64,000 nt of DNA from Plantago ovata (GCA_028274465.1 CM051457.1:72886496-72950495), one strand, 5' to 3'. Numbered from the stretch's first letter, positions 23,619-36,793 are shown. The notes: generated from the letters alone by a model not told the origin. A program made the numbers and translations.

Positions 23619-24753
23619 TGATGCAACGAGATTGTCAGACTCAATTAATCAAATAAATTTGTTTTTAACCAAAGGCAATTCACAACTACAACGAAAACCA
23701 AGGTACGTAGTGTAGAAGTAAAATAACCTCGAGTGTCGATCTCTAAGGACTATAACTAGCTTTATCTAATTTAACTTAAACTATAAACTCAACAAACGAC
23801 TTAGCACAGATTTTCTTATCAATAATAATGGAAGTTAGCAATAGTATGATCATTCAAAGCATCAGGTTAATAATCATGCATGAAGTACTTGAACGTTTGC
23901 ATAGAAATCTAAGATCATGAATTGTCCAATGTGTTCCGTTTAATTCAACACTACGAAGATAGAGGGCTTAGATAGATCAAAGAAATAAAGCAATAAGTCA
24001 AGTCTGAATCGCATTACAGCCACTCATGCATAATTAAGAAACCTAGCTGAGAAATCACATACTATCACCAACGATAGATTTAGCTACTCATAGATAGATT
24101 GCAATCAACAAGAATAAGAGCAAGATTGAATGAAAACATGTTGAAAGAAATATATAAAAGTAGAAAAATCGTGAGATACAATGTTACCGACGAAGGTTGT
24201 CAATCTCCGAACAATTGCTAACTCACAAGCAAGAATTGATAAACAACGAGGTCCAATTGCTATGCTTAATCCTCCAAATTGATTAAAAAAAAAGAGTCTC
24301 CTATGCTAAGAATTCCCATAACAGGCTCTGGAGAATTTGTCTCTCAAAATAATGTGAAAAGGTATGAAAAGCGTAGAAACAGGCGAAACTATATATAGGA
24401 GTGTGGAAGACGTGGGGCGAACCGCCCCAGACGCCGGGCGAACCGCCTGGCGTGGGGCAAACCGCCCGGGAGCTCCAGTGGTGGTGGACGCGTTTTCTTG
24501 ACTTGATTTCCTTTTTGGACTCGAACTTTACCTTCTAGATACACCACGGATGACCGCGAAACACCGAATCTTCGTTCTCTTCAACATAATTGCCCATAAA
24601 AACACGTTTTTTACCTAAAACCTGAAAAATGTAAAGAAAGGGAAACGTGACACTATTATAATAAAATGCACTAAAATATAAGCTAAATTAACCTAGAGGA
24701 TAGCTAAATTGGTGAAAAAGACTCGAATGAAAGTGTAAAATACACGTTCATCA
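23619..24753 (-). repeat. 3' LTR of element C (left)
   Basis: This 1135-bp repeat reads TGATGCAACGAG...GTTCATCA on the plus strand. It is homologous to 37727-38938 and, more distantly, to the LTRs of E and F. It contains a palindromic cassette with GGGCGAACCGCC-type units at about 24412-24475. Confidence 0.95.
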
Positions 24754-24765
24754 AACTCCCCAAAC
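24754..24765 (-). promoter_or_regulatory. Polypurine tract of element C
   Basis: AACTCCCCAAAC on the plus strand is GTTTGGGGAGTT on the element's strand, directly against the 3' LTR. Next to it the block CTTGAGGACAAGCAA (minus strand) is a well-known pre-LTR block of plant gypsy elements. Confidence 0.85.
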
Positions 24766-25540
24766 CGAACCTTTGCTTGTCCTCAAGCAACTAAGCTAGA
24801 CTCTAATGCAAAAAACCAATGCAACACACAAAATGGAGTCTCATGCCAAATGAAATGAACTAATCTATTGAGTCTATCAAAAACTTATGAACAAAGACCA
24901 TACAAATCATAACATGGATATTGGTTGAAGAATGCCTCGATTGACTCATACACATTCACATATGCACTATGTTAAACAAGATAGTCTCTCGTAACATTCT
25001 CTACCTGGACCTAGTCAGTGACGACGTAATGAAACATGTTAAAATACGAATGGTTGTCTCGTGCCTATGAAACTGAGGACTTACTGCTGTTCACCAAGTT
25101 AAGACTTTTCCTCAAAGAGGTCGAACCAATACTGGCTCTCATCAAACGAAGGAGGGTTCCCTAAAAGTTCACACTCCCCTATTCTACCCATCTCTCAAGC
25201 AAAGTCATAAACTAATCACCACTTCCTGAATGGCAGGACGATGGTGGTCTAGAACAGATGACACTCAAACAATCAAAAGAGAAAAAATTACAACTCGATT
25301 ACGAACATTACAAGAATTGAAAAACGAGACAAACACTTTGCTAAACTTCTTTTTGGCTTTCTTTGGACCCTTTTTTGCCTTTTTTTTTTGGGGTCTCTCT
25401 TTTTTTCTTTTTTTTCTTTTCCAGATTTTTTTTCGTTTTCCTGGAACTTTTCCTTCTTTTTTTTGATTTTTATTCTTTTTAAATAGCCAGCAGTAGCACA
25501 ACGAAAAAGAAATTACAATGACTCACAAACGACCTCCCCA

Positions 25541-25672
25541 AACCTATTCGAAAGAATAGGTTGAAGCACAAACTTTACGAAAAAGGAAAACAAACTCACA
25601 ACACTCAAAAATCGAAAAACAAGTCTAATGATAGCGTAACCCCTTCCCCAAACCTATTCGAAAGAATAGGTT
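25541..25672. repeat. Two identical hairpins in element C
   Basis: Perfect 9-bp arms AACCTATTC and GAATAGGTT around four bases (GAAA on plus, TTTC on the element's strand) occur at 25541-25562 and 25651-25672. They are the same as the second hairpin of element E at 589-610. Confidence 0.88.
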
Positions 25673-26369
25673 GCAAACAAAGGATCACACAATCTCACAC
25701 TACCTCCTTCCTAGGCATTTAGCAATCTCAAAGCAAGGTGAAGACTTGTTGCCTCTTAGGTACATAATTACTCGGAAAAACAACCATAAGATTCTAACAT
25801 GCATCATCCTATTATAAAGGCCTTCGTGAACCGCAGTAGAGAAAACACCACTAAGTGATGTCGAGACTACCAAGCTTAACTAAGTGCATATATATATGTG
25901 ACAAGCCAAGCGAGAAGAAACTCAAACAAATTCATAGAGATGAAACGCATGGTCAAAGGTCATAATTAGTTAATCTACCCAATAAAAAAGTTCAAAAAAT
26001 TTGGCAATAAACTCCACACAAAAACATGCAAAACTATACTAGGATGAATGTAGTGTATGCAACTAAATACTAAGAAAGCGGTAAACGTGCAAATGCAAAT
26101 GCAAACAAAAGGTTTCACGAGTTTATCATAAGCAAAACAAGTATAGAGATAGCCAGCGATAACCCCCCCCCCCCAAAACCTGAACGTCGTCGCTCGTCCC
26201 GAACGTCGAAAGTGGATTTAAGGTGAGAGCTAACTTGTACCTGTAACCTATATGACTCAAAGAAACTCGTGAGAAACCAAAACGGACGATAAACGAGGTA
26301 AAAAGATCAATAATTTAGCATAATAAGAGAAAATCGGGGTTCCGAACGAAAATTCAGACCTCCGGGTTT

Positions 26370-26505
26370 ACTGGATGCCCGGGGCGAACCGCCCCACGTG
26401 GGGGGCGATTCGCCTGGGGCTTCCAGTAAGTCCCAGGTTACCTGGTCGTGCCAGGCGAATCGCCCCACGTGGAGGGCGGTTTGCCCGGCACCTCCAGACT
26501 CCTGG
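26370..26505. repeat. Palindromic cassette, internal copy of element C
   Basis: Repeated GGGGCGAACCGCCCC-type and GGCGAATCGCC-type palindromes alternate with CACGTGG or CACGTGGAGG. The LTR of C carries the same palindrome type (24412-24475 and 38516-38602). Elements E and F carry AAGCGGNCCGCTT-type palindromes in the matching places instead. Confidence 0.8.
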
Positions 26506-26966
26506 AGGTGTCGGTTTTCCTCCTAAAATGCTAAATTATCATCTAGAGACCTATTTTATCACCAAAAACATACAAAAATATAAAATAAAACACAATGATA
26601 TGCATGCAATGCAAGAAAGCGATAAAACTAAACTACATGCTACCATTACCACTAATGTTATCCATTATCAAATGGAAACGAATCTTTTGCATCCGTTCCT
26701 GTACTCCTCGCATCTTGGGAACCATCCTTGGCCCCTCTCCGTATCTGCTCAAGCAAGTCCATGATTCCCTGAAAACTAAAATTAACAAAACCAAAAAAAT
26801 CTAAATCTAAAAAATAACCAAGGGAATCAGATGGAAGGTAAAAAGAGAAAAAAGGAACAAAACTACTTTGGAACTCATAGGTGGGTGCATGGACCAGAAC
26901 GTAGGAGTCAAGATCAAGAGTATCTGCAGCAATTGATTCAGAGACACCAAAATCTTCCGAGATTGG

Positions 26967-29076
26967 TGTAAGAAAATATGGTCAGAGTTACCTCTAGGGT
27001 ACGCAGTGGAATTTCAAAAAATATTCTTAACATGCAGGTTAATTGATCATGTATATAGCGTATATATATTAAACACGTTAATCAGAAGACTTACAATACT
27101 CCAAAAGCAAGCATAGGTATCAAGTCTTTGTAATAGTCCGGTGAATCTTCTCCTTCGTCGAAGTCGAAGATATCTGCAATACTTTGATTATCTACAAGAC
27201 AATAAAAGTTAGTTTCCAGCTCCTTGAACCTCAACCTTGGTATCCACGGATGAACAGCTTATCGAAAGAATGCTAGGATATTCTTTGTGTGTCCAAGAAG
27301 ATGGGGTGGCGTTTTCCTCCGGTGAGAGTGGCGCGCGCGTGGCTAGAGGAGAGGTAGGGGAGAGCTTTTATTTTCTCTAAGAAAACTGGTAGAAAGAATG
27401 ATCTTGAATCAACTGTGTTCAACCATAAAGTTAATCATGACAAAAGCGCTCTAATAGTCTACTATATATAGTAGTAAATAGAAGTCTAAAGAATAATCAA
27501 TTAAACTTCATAAAGGAATAAGAATCTAATTTTTATTGCACAAGGAAACCAATTCAAGTCTAGATTCATTCCCAATCAAATTATAATTCAATCAAGAAAA
27601 TCTAACTTATCCCTTGACTTCTAATAGAGGAAGGAGTCGAACTCCTTCCCCTACTATCACTGCTGCGCGCGCGTCTAAGGGGAGGCAGGTGGGTCCCGAT
27701 TTTGGGACCCACTTATAATTCTAAGGCAATTCAAACTCCAAGTAGATTTTGCTCATGTGCATATATTAATTCTAAATTAACATATCCTTTCAAATCAAAC
27801 CTCTATTATATTTCTAAAATATAATGTTTAATTGTATTTACATAAAATACAATTAATCAGCCAATTCAATTAATAATTCCAAATCATTAACTGAGCCACA
27901 AATTATTATAATTAATTCCAAATCAATTATAATTCATCAATCACAATTAATTCTAAATTAATTGCGATTCCATCTTCAAGGATATTCGGATAAGTTGAAT
28001 CACCACATAGTGTGACCCATCGGGCCTCATTGTATTAAGCAAGTCCTAGACTAGGCAAAATGGAATTCGTAGACAGTTCCATTTGCAATATTAATACATG
28101 AGGACGTTTGAGAGGTTTCTCAAACCAAACCCTTTCGTTGTGAAGTCTGTTGCGCTCAACGCGGCGATGGTAACGTCCCTTCATCTGACTGACTCGACTA
28201 CATCTAGGATCGATGAAGTGTCTATCCCAATAATACATCCACGGGCGTCTTCAGTGAGTTTCTTGGTGAATCCAATATCTATTATGACTATCATAATAAT
28301 ATTGATACGCTGGCCAGCGGTTTTACCAATCACAACTATGAACGACTATGAGCAGTGCTCTCCTGTGCTACACATGAGAGATGAATCCTTCACACAATCA
28401 CTTATCATCCCCATTTGTATGTAGCCATAATCCTTGATCGTGTCTTGGGTCAATTGTTTATTCAGAGCTGACATCGACGGGTCCACCAAGGATATGGGGC
28501 AACAAATGTGATGATAAAGTCCTGTAAGTCCAAAGGACGACTGGCATCACTTCGATAACTTTTCGGTTCCCATAGACACTTCGGTGTAGAGTATACATCG
28601 ATGGGAGTTTCCGGTGGGTACTTCCATTGTTTGGTAATCACCCTTCGAGCAACTATGCGGAGTTATGGGAACGTTTTTTGATTGTCCAACAATCCGTTCC
28701 GTGACCGTGGGATCGGCTCACAGTTGCTCTAACAAGTATAACCTCCACGCATACTAGTCTCAGTTGGTTCATTCAGACCCCTACATCCGAGATAAACCTC
28801 GACTAGGGAGAGTTTGGGATAGATGATAACTCACATAGCTCTCACTATCTGTGTGATCGGTCATCTATCCGAGGGGACATGTTTAATATCAATACAGACA
28901 GGAATAGAGATATGACATGTTGTATGCCTGGTGTAATATAAATATGAAAGTGATACTCAATAGTCAAACAACAAACATATATTATATTACGTTGACCTGT
29001 GTAATAGTACATATATGCCCTTAATAAGGGTTGCATGCCCTTAATAAAGACTGTCTCTAGGACATATACACTATCA
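26967..29076 (-). repeat. 3' LTR of element D (left)
   Basis: It reads TGTAAGAAAATATGG...CACTATCA on the plus strand, 2110 bp, homologous to 34679-36793. It contains GCGCGCGC-rich blocks near 27332 and 27664. The long antisense frame at 28098-28424 is present in both LTRs but shows no sign of being a gene. Confidence 0.95.
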
Positions 29077-29087
29077 ATCTCCCACTT
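29077..29087 (-). promoter_or_regulatory. Polypurine tract of element D
   Basis: ATCTCCCACTT on plus is AAGTGGGAGAT on the element's strand, directly against the 3' LTR, the common copia form. Confidence 0.9.
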
Positions 29088-29090
29088 GGA

Positions 29091-32000
29091 CTAGAGCCAG
29101 TCACATTTATGCTTAATACCTAGATTAGCATAATGTCTTAAGTGGACATCCACTGATAAGACCTTGGTGAAAGGATCTGCCACGTTGTCCGTGGTTGAGA
29201 CACGTTCTATACTAACTTCTCCTCTATCAATAATCTCACGTATAACGTGATACTTTCTAAGTACATGTTTGTTCTTGTTTGTAGATCTAGGCTCCTTGGC
29301 TTGAGCGACGGTGCCCGTGTTGTCACAATAAATCGTTATTGGACTAGGAGCAGGAACAACCCTCAATTCCTTCAAGAACTCTGAAATCCAGACAGCTTGT
29401 TTCGATGCTTCTGATGCAGCAATGTACTCGGCTTCTGTGGATGAGTCAGCAATCGTGGCTTGCTTAGAACTCTTCCAACAGATAGCTCCTCCGTTCAATT
29501 TGAATACGTATCCTGTCTGTGACTTAAAGTCATCAGGATCTTATTCAAATCCAGCGTCGACATAACCAGACATCTTTAATTCTGGTTCTCCACCAAACAC
29601 CAAGAACATTTCCTTAGTCCGTCGAAGGTACTTAAGAATGTTCTTTACAGCAGTCCAGTGAGGTACTCCTGGATTCTGTTGGTGTCGACAAGTGACACTA
29701 AGCGCATATGCCACATCTGGCCTTGTGCAATTCATTGCATACATTAGAGACCCTACTGCCGAAGCATAGGGCACACGACTCATTGCCTTTCTTTCTTCAT
29801 CAGTTTTAGGACTATCCTTAACTGATAGCACGATCCCATGCCTAGCTGGGAGAAAGCCTATCTTTGAGTCGTCCATCTTATAACGCTTCAGTATTTTGTC
29901 GATGTAGGTGGACTGTGTCAATTCTAACATCCTCTTGGATCTATCTCTATAGATCTTTATCCCTAGGATGTAGTTCGCTTCACCCAAGTCCTTCATTGAG
30001 AAGGTACTTGATAACCAAACTGTAGTCTCTTCTAGCATAGAGACATTGTTCCCCATGATGAAAATGTCATCAACATAAATGATCATGAAAACGACTCCCT
30101 TGTCGCTGTGCCTAGTGTAGACACAGGGATCTTCTACGCTTCTGACGAAGTCAAACGATTTGACAGCTTCATCAAAGCGGATATTCCAGCTCCTAGACGC
30201 TTGCTTTAGCCCATAGATGGATCTCTGTAATTTGCATACAGCAGTTGGCCTGGTTTTACTAATAAAACCTTTCGGCTGTACCATATAGACCTCTTCCTCA
30301 AGGTTTCCATTGAGGAAGGCAGTCTTTACATCCATCTGCCAGATCTCATAATCATAGTAGGCAGCTATCGCAAGTAGAATTCGAATAGACCTCAACTTTG
30401 CTACTGGTGAAAAGGTTTCATCGTAATCGATGTCATACCTTTGCGTGTAGCCGTTCGCCACAAGTCTAGCCTTGTGCGTTTGTTCCTTGCCTTCGGCATC
30501 TGTCTTTCGTTTAAAGACCCATTTGCACCCAATAGGTCTAACCCCTTGGGGCAAGTCTACCAAGCTCCAAACTTGGTTCAAGTACATGGAATCCATTTCC
30601 AATTCCATGGCCTCTTGCCATTTGTCTGAGTCAATATCATTTATTGCCTCTTTGTAGGTCTCGGGGTCTTCCCGATCTGATAAGCCAACATCAAGTTCAC
30701 TGATGTCTTCTATCGTAAGGCTTTGCTTCTGAGGTCCCTTTGGGATCCTCTTCGACCTACGGAGCTCGACTGGTGCTTCTGTCGGCGTTTCTGGTGCTTT
30801 TCTTTTCTTGCTTCGTGTAACACGAACATTATCAGTGGGCACTGATGCAGCCGGTCGCGTGCTGCGACCCCGTTCCCTAGTGGGAGGCTGCTCTTGTGCA
30901 ACTTGTTGCACAGGTTGATTGACAATGGGTTCTGTTGGTGTGGTTTCAACTGTTGATCTAATCACAAGGCTCCCACTGATTATGACATGCCTAGCAAGTG
31001 TCATATCATTACCCTTGTCTGCTTCGAAAGCTCCCACTGAACTTGAGTCCAAATCAGAAGATTTAGAGAACTCATGTTCGCGCGTGTCAAAGTCTTGAAT
31101 TTCTTCAAGTTCTATCATATCATCTAACCTCTCTTCTTCGAGGTATTCTGCTTCTAAAAACTTGACGTTTCTAGATACTATCACCTTGTGATCTTCAGCA
31201 TGATAGAATTCATAGCCTCTCGTCTGACGAGGATAGCCTATGAAATATCCTTTGACACCCTTGGCATCTAACTTATTAGTGAGCAACAATTTGACTATCG
31301 CAGGACAACCCCAAGGTCTAAGATAGCCCAGTGAGGGCTTCTTTCCTTTCCATAACTCATAAGGAGTTTTCTCCACTGATTTAGATGGTACACGGTTCAG
31401 AATGTAGATTGTAGTTTGTAGCGCATATCCCCATAGATATTTTGGAAGAGTCGAGAATCCAATCATTGATCTCACCATGTCTAAAAGGGTTCGATTCCTT
31501 CTCTCAGACACACCATTTAATTGTGGTGTTCCAGGAGGGGTCCATTGCGATTGAATTTCATTCTCCTTCAAGTAGTCGATAAATTCTTCACTAAGGTATT
31601 CACCTCCTCGATCTGATCGAAGAGTGACTATCCCTATGTTCAATTCATTCTCGACCTCATTCCTAAACTCCTTGAATTTCCCAAAGGTCTCAGATTTATT
31701 CTTCATAAGATAAATATATCCATACCTTGAGAAATCGTCAGTAAAGGTAACGAAGTAAGGATAACCTCCACGTTCTTGGACTTTAAAAGGTCCACATACA
31801 TCACTATGTATGAGCTCTAAGCAGCGAGTGGCACGAATACCTTGTCTAACAAAAGGTTTGTTCGTCATCTTACCCTTAACACATGATTCGCATGTACCAT
31901 ATGATTCAAAATCAAATGGTTCTAAGTAGTCCAACTTCCTTAGTCTTTGAATCCGTGTTTCATTGATATGGCCTAGCCGACAATGCCATAGATAAGATGG

Positions 32001-33302
32001 ATTATTCTTCCTACATGAAGACGGTTGTTTGTTATGTATTTGAAATAAAGGTAGACTACTTTGTAAAATATATAAACCATTCACTAAGCGAGCTTTTCCA
32101 TAATACTGGTCACTAAACGAAAAATAACAAGTATTATTAGCAAATCGAAAGGAAAAACCCAAATTGTCCAACAATGGAATGGAAATAATATTTCTGACAA
32201 TGGATGGAACAAGATAAACGTTATCAAGTTCTAAACATTGTCCTGATGGTAAATCTATCTTGCAGCGTCCAACGCGTTTGGCTTCAACTGGATTGTCGTT
32301 CCCAACATGCAAGTCGATTTCACCTTGCTTGACTAGCTTGTGTTCAATTAGCCCCTGCACATTATTACAAATGTGTGAGCCACAAGCTGTATCTAATACC
32401 CAACCATTGGAGTCAAAAGTAGTCATGTTCATTTCAATAACAAACATACCTGAGCTAGAAGCCGGCGGCTTCTTAGCTTGATCTGCCCTTAGCTTAGGGC
32501 AATCTTTCTTCCAATGCCCTTTCTGCTTACAGAAAAGGCATTCATCTGTGCGTACCGTTCCGCTCCTCTTGAACTTCCTTTTCTGGTTCAGACGCTTAGG
32601 CTTATCACTCGAAGTGTTAGCCTTGGCTCCCGACTTTCCCTTACCCTTAGCACCTTTGTTTCTCGGGTTTGGGTTAGACGGTTGCCCAACATACATGATC
32701 GATTTCTCCTTCTTAGGAAGAGTTTGATCATATGTCTTCAGCAGATTATGGAGCTCGGGCAGTGTAACGTCCTTCGCATTCATCGTGTAGTTAATGATGA
32801 ACTGCGAATACGAACTCGGCAATGATTGAAGGACAAAGATCACCATGATCTTATTCTCCAGCTTGACACCGGCATCGGCAAGCTTCTCAACGAGACCAAT
32901 CATTTTGAGAACATGTTCAGACATGTTCCCTCCTTCATTGAGCTTGCATCTGTGTATCTCTTTGATCAATTCAAATTCAACACTTCTGGCTGTCGTCTTA
33001 AAGATCTACGGCAACATGCTTTCATGTTGTCTCTGCAGCTCATTGCTCATTGCCGCCAGCATAATACACTGCGCGGATCTAGCATCCTCATGATGCTTAT
33101 CAGACTTTGCCTTGTTGGCTTGATTCCAAGCAGCAACTTGATCGGCAATCTGATTCTCAGGACACACGGGAATGACCTCGTCCAAGACGTACTCAATCTT
33201 TTCGTACCTCAGCACCAAACGAATATTCCTGATCCAATCTAGGAAGTTTGGTCCGGTCAAAATTTGCTTCTCTAAGACAGCACGGAGCGAGATACTCGCC
33301 AT
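29091..33302 (-). pseudogene. Element D gag-pol polyprotein (fossil, nearly whole)
   Basis: It starts MASISLRAVLEKQILTG at 33302. A UBN2-type Gag is followed by a CCHC knuckle [14 protein letters not shown] (about 32499-32540), protease [12 protein letters not shown]-pre-integrase (LWHCRLGH and CESCVKGK) and an integrase core with [16 protein letters not shown] and the [14 protein letters not shown] block. RT shows [18 protein letters not shown] and [12 protein letters not shown]; RNase H shows SSTEAEYIAASEA and NKHVLRKYHVIRE. These are the full domains of a copia element. About two or three breaks. Confidence 0.95.
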
Positions 33303-33864
33303 TTTGGTTTTCCTAAGGAGAAATAGTATAGACCGAAAATAATAAATCAACTATTGAAATACTATTTCTAAATACACAGTCAACATAACTAAACAACAAG
33401 GTCCTTTAGCTGTTTAGCTCCCACTATTTTCACATATGATTTCCCCCAAAACAAACATACGGGTAATGTCCAACAAGTTACCGTAGTGGCCAAGATCCAA
33501 ATCCATACTATGCTATACTCCAAGGGGGCTGGTCGCATAACATAATATGACCGGTAGGATTATCCAATTGCATCACGCAACTCTTGGGTGTTAAATCTAA
33601 TTTAACCTGATGCTCTACACATTGTACCTATCGAGGTCTCTAGATACAATATGCAGTAAGTTATAACCATAGGCTTACTCTAATCTGACGATCACTGCGA
33701 GTCTGCAAGACGAGGTCGCCAATACAGGGAAACGCAATGAAAGTTTAGAATTAAAGCACCCCATGGAAAGCATCTCAGAAACACATACGTATACATATTT
33801 CTGCACTTATATTGGTTGGGGCTTGTAGCTTGAGAGTTGTTATCAGTCATCTACAAACAAATAA

Positions 33865-34032
33865 GGGCGCCGCCTACCCATCATGCATGAGCGGTCTACA
33901 CGTAATGGATGCCGCCTATCCATTCTAGTTCTAAACGCGGTCAAGCACATAATGGGCGCCGCCTACTCATACATAAAAATATGCGGTCCGACAAATAAGA
34001 GGGCGCCGCCTACCCTCGCATGCATAGCGGTC
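33865..34032. repeat. Four tandem GC-rich units in the leader of D
   Basis: Units begin near 33865, 33906, 33953 and 33999, with a 41-47 base spacing. Each has a GGGCGCCGCCTACCC-like head and a GCGGTC tail, with a variable spacer that often holds ATGCAT. The rest of the leader is AT-rich, so the units stand out in base composition. Confidence 0.8.
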
Positions 34033-34363
34033 GAACGGAAAGTAAAATACGTGGTATTTAAACATGCATTGTCAAACAATAGAATATTGAGCAAACAAAC
34101 AAATAGTAGCCTATGTGGATGCCAAATGACTTCATAATTTCATTATGAAAATTATAATCCCATACTTATAATCTCAATGAAAAATTGAAAATTTGGACTA
34201 GATTGAAAAATCGAAATTTCTCTTGACCAGGTAGCAATTTTCGAAAACCCGAAGGACTCAATTGTAATTTTCGAAACCTTGGAGGTGTTAAATTTAAAAT
34301 TCAAAAGTAGAAAGACTTATTTGTAATAAACAATAAATTGATAAATCACAAATAAGCCCCTTA

Positions 34364-34365
<2 letters not shown>

Positions 34366-34440
<75 letters not shown>
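34366..34440. repeat. (TA)n microsatellite
   Basis: An almost pure TA run of about 75 bases, followed at 34441-34496 by a GC-rich block and then a second short TA run. It is inside element D's leader. Confidence 0.97.
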
Positions 34441-34444
<4 letters not shown>

Positions 34445-34661
34445 CCGGGAGGGGATCGAATCCCGCCCCCTAGGGCGCCTGCGTCCGCAGGCGGGTATAT
34501 ATATATATATATAAAAAATTTTTTTTTTTTTTTGAAAAAATAGAAATTTTAAATTTATATAAAAACAAAACTTTTGAAAATCGAATTAATCATAGAATCA
34601 ATTGCATCCACATAAACTACAAGATCACATAACATATATACGTATATACGTAATCAATTAA

Positions 34662-34677
34662 CCTGACTCCGATACCA
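34662..34677 (-). other. Primer-binding site of element D
   Basis: On the minus strand TGGTATCGGAGTCAGG follows the LTR end after one base. It is close to the tRNA-iMet complement, with one change in the core. Confidence 0.85.
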
Positions 34678-34678
34678 C

Positions 34679-36793
34679 TGTAAGAAAATATGGTCAGAGT
34701 TACCCCTAGGGTACGCAGCGGAATTTCAAAAAAAATTCTTAACATGCAGGTTAATTGATCATGTATATAGCGTATATATATTAAACACGTTAATCAGAAG
34801 ACTTACAATACTCCAAATCAAGCACAGGTATCAAGTCTTCGTAATAGTCCGGTGAATCTTCTCATTCGTCGAAGTCGAAGATATCTGCAATACTTTGATT
34901 ATCTACAAGACAATAAAAGCTAGTTTCCAGCTCCTTGAACCTCAACCTTGGTATCCACGGATGAACAGCTTATCGAAAGAATGCTAGGATATTCTTTGTG
35001 TGGCCAAGAAGATGGGGCGGCGTTTTCCTCCGGTGAGAGTGGCGCGCGCGTGGCTAGAGGAGAGGTAGGGGAGAGCTTTTATTTTCTCTAAGAAAACTGG
35101 TAGAAAGAATGATCTTGAATCAACTGTGTTCAACCATAACGTTAATCATGACAAAAGCTCTCTAATAGTCTACTATATATAGTAGTCAACAGAAGCCTAA
35201 AGAATAATCAATTAGACTTCATAAAGGAATAAGAATCTAATTCTTATTGTACAAGGAAACCAATTCATTCCCAATGAAATTAGAATTCAATCAGGAAAAT
35301 CTAACTTATCCCTTGACTTCTAATAGAGGAAGGAGTCGAACTCCTTCCCCTACTATCACTGCTGCGCGCGCGTCTAAGTGGAGGCAGGTAGGTCCCGGTT
35401 TTGGGACCCACTTATAATTCTAAGGAAATTCAAACTCCAAGTAGATTTTGCCCATGTGCATATATTAATTCTAAATTAACATATCCTTTCAAATCAAACC
35501 TCTATTATATTTCTAAAATATAATGTTTAATTGTATTTACATAAAATACAATTAATCAGCCAATTCAATTAATAATTCTAAATCATTAATTGAGCCACAA
35601 ATTATTATAATTAATTCCAAATCAATTATAATTCATCAATTACAATTAATTCTAAATTAATTACGATTCCATCTTCAAGGATATTCGGATAAGATGAATA
35701 ACCACATAGTGTGGCACATAGGGCCTCATTGTATTAAGCAAGTCCTAGACTAGGCAAAATGGAGTTCCTAGACGGTTCATTTGCAATATTAATACATGAG
35801 GACGTTTGAGAGGTTTCTCAAAGCAAACCCTTTCGTTGTGAAGTCTGTTGCGCTCAACGCGGCGATGGTAACGTCCCTTCATCTAACTGACTTGAATGCA
35901 TCTAGGATCGATGAAGTGTCTATCCCAATAATACATCCATGGGCGTCTTCATTGAGTTGCTTGGTGAATCCAATATCTATTATGACTATCATAATAATAT
36001 TGATACGCTGGTCAGCGGTTTTACCAATCACAACTATGAAGGACTATGAGCAATGCTCTCCTGTGCTATACATGAGAGATGAATCCTTCACACAATCACT
36101 TATCATCCCCATTTGTATGTAGCCATAATCCTGGATCGTGTCTTGGGTCAACTGCTTATTCAGAGCTGACATCGACGGGTCCACCAAGGATATGGGGCAA
36201 CAAATGTGATGATAAAGTCCTGTAAGTCCAAAGGACGACTGACATCACTTCGACAACTTTCCGGTTCCCATAGACACTTCGGTGTAGAGTATAGATCGAT
36301 GGGAGTTTCCGGTGGGTACTTCCATTGTTCAGTAATCACCCTTCGAACAATTATGCGGAGTTATGGGAACGTTCTTGATTGTCCAACAATCCGTTCCGTG
36401 GCCGTGGGATTGGCTCACACTTGCTCTAACAAGCTCACACTTGCTCTAACAAGTATAACCTCCACGCATACTAGTCTCAGTTGGTTCATTCAGACCCCTA
36501 CATCCGAGATGAACCTCGACTAGGGAGAGTTTGGGATAGATGATAAATCACATAGCTCCCACTATCTGTGTGATCGGTCATCTATCCGAGGGGACATGTT
36601 TAATATCAATACAGACAGGAATAGAGATATGACATGTTGTATGCCTGGTGTAATATAAATATGAAAGCGATACTCAATAGTCAAACAATAAACATATATT
36701 ATATTATATTGACCTGTCTAATAGTACATATATGCCCTTAATAAGGGCTGCATGCCCTTAATAAAGACTGTCTCTAGGACATATACACTACCA
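34679..36793 (-). repeat. 5' LTR of element D (right)
   Basis: This 2115-bp LTR is homologous to 26967-29076. Transcription of D would have started in this copy and run leftward. Confidence 0.95.

Larger units (their letters stand above)
24766..26966 (-). other. Non-coding 3' internal region of element C
   Basis: There is no believable gene here. The stretch holds a pyrimidine-rich tract (about 25345-25470), two hairpins with AACCTATTC/GAATAGGTT arms (25541-25562, 25651-25672), a C-run (about 26166-26177) and a palindromic cassette (about 26370-26505). The last 100 bases are the beginning of the Gag-like part up to the D insertion. Confidence 0.8.
33303..34678 (-). other. Leader region of element D, between 5' LTR and gag
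   Basis: This 1.37-kb stretch has no gene. It holds four tandem GGGCGCCGCCTAC units (33865-34032), a long TA microsatellite (34366-34440) and short A/T runs. The primer-binding site is at its right end. Confidence 0.85.
26967..36793 (-). mobile_element. Element D: Ty1/copia retrotransposon, nested in C
   Basis: It is flanked by ATTGG (26962-26966 and 36794-36798). The LTRs are 26967-29076 and 34679-36793, about 2.1 kb each. The polyprotein, primer site and polypurine tract all run on the minus strand. The order Gag, protease, integrase, RT, RNase H marks it as copia; the clade is probably near TAR/Angela, but I am unsure. It looks nearly whole, with only about two or three breaks in the coding region. 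The LTRs differ by roughly 3-4 percent over the first 650 bases compared by eye. It is the innermost insertion of the nest. Confidence 0.95.

Noticed and set aside
28098-28424. A 108-codon frame on the plus strand present in both D LTRs (also 35796-36122)
   Set aside because: It is antisense to the element, has no recognisable domain, and is shared only because the two LTRs are recent copies of each other.
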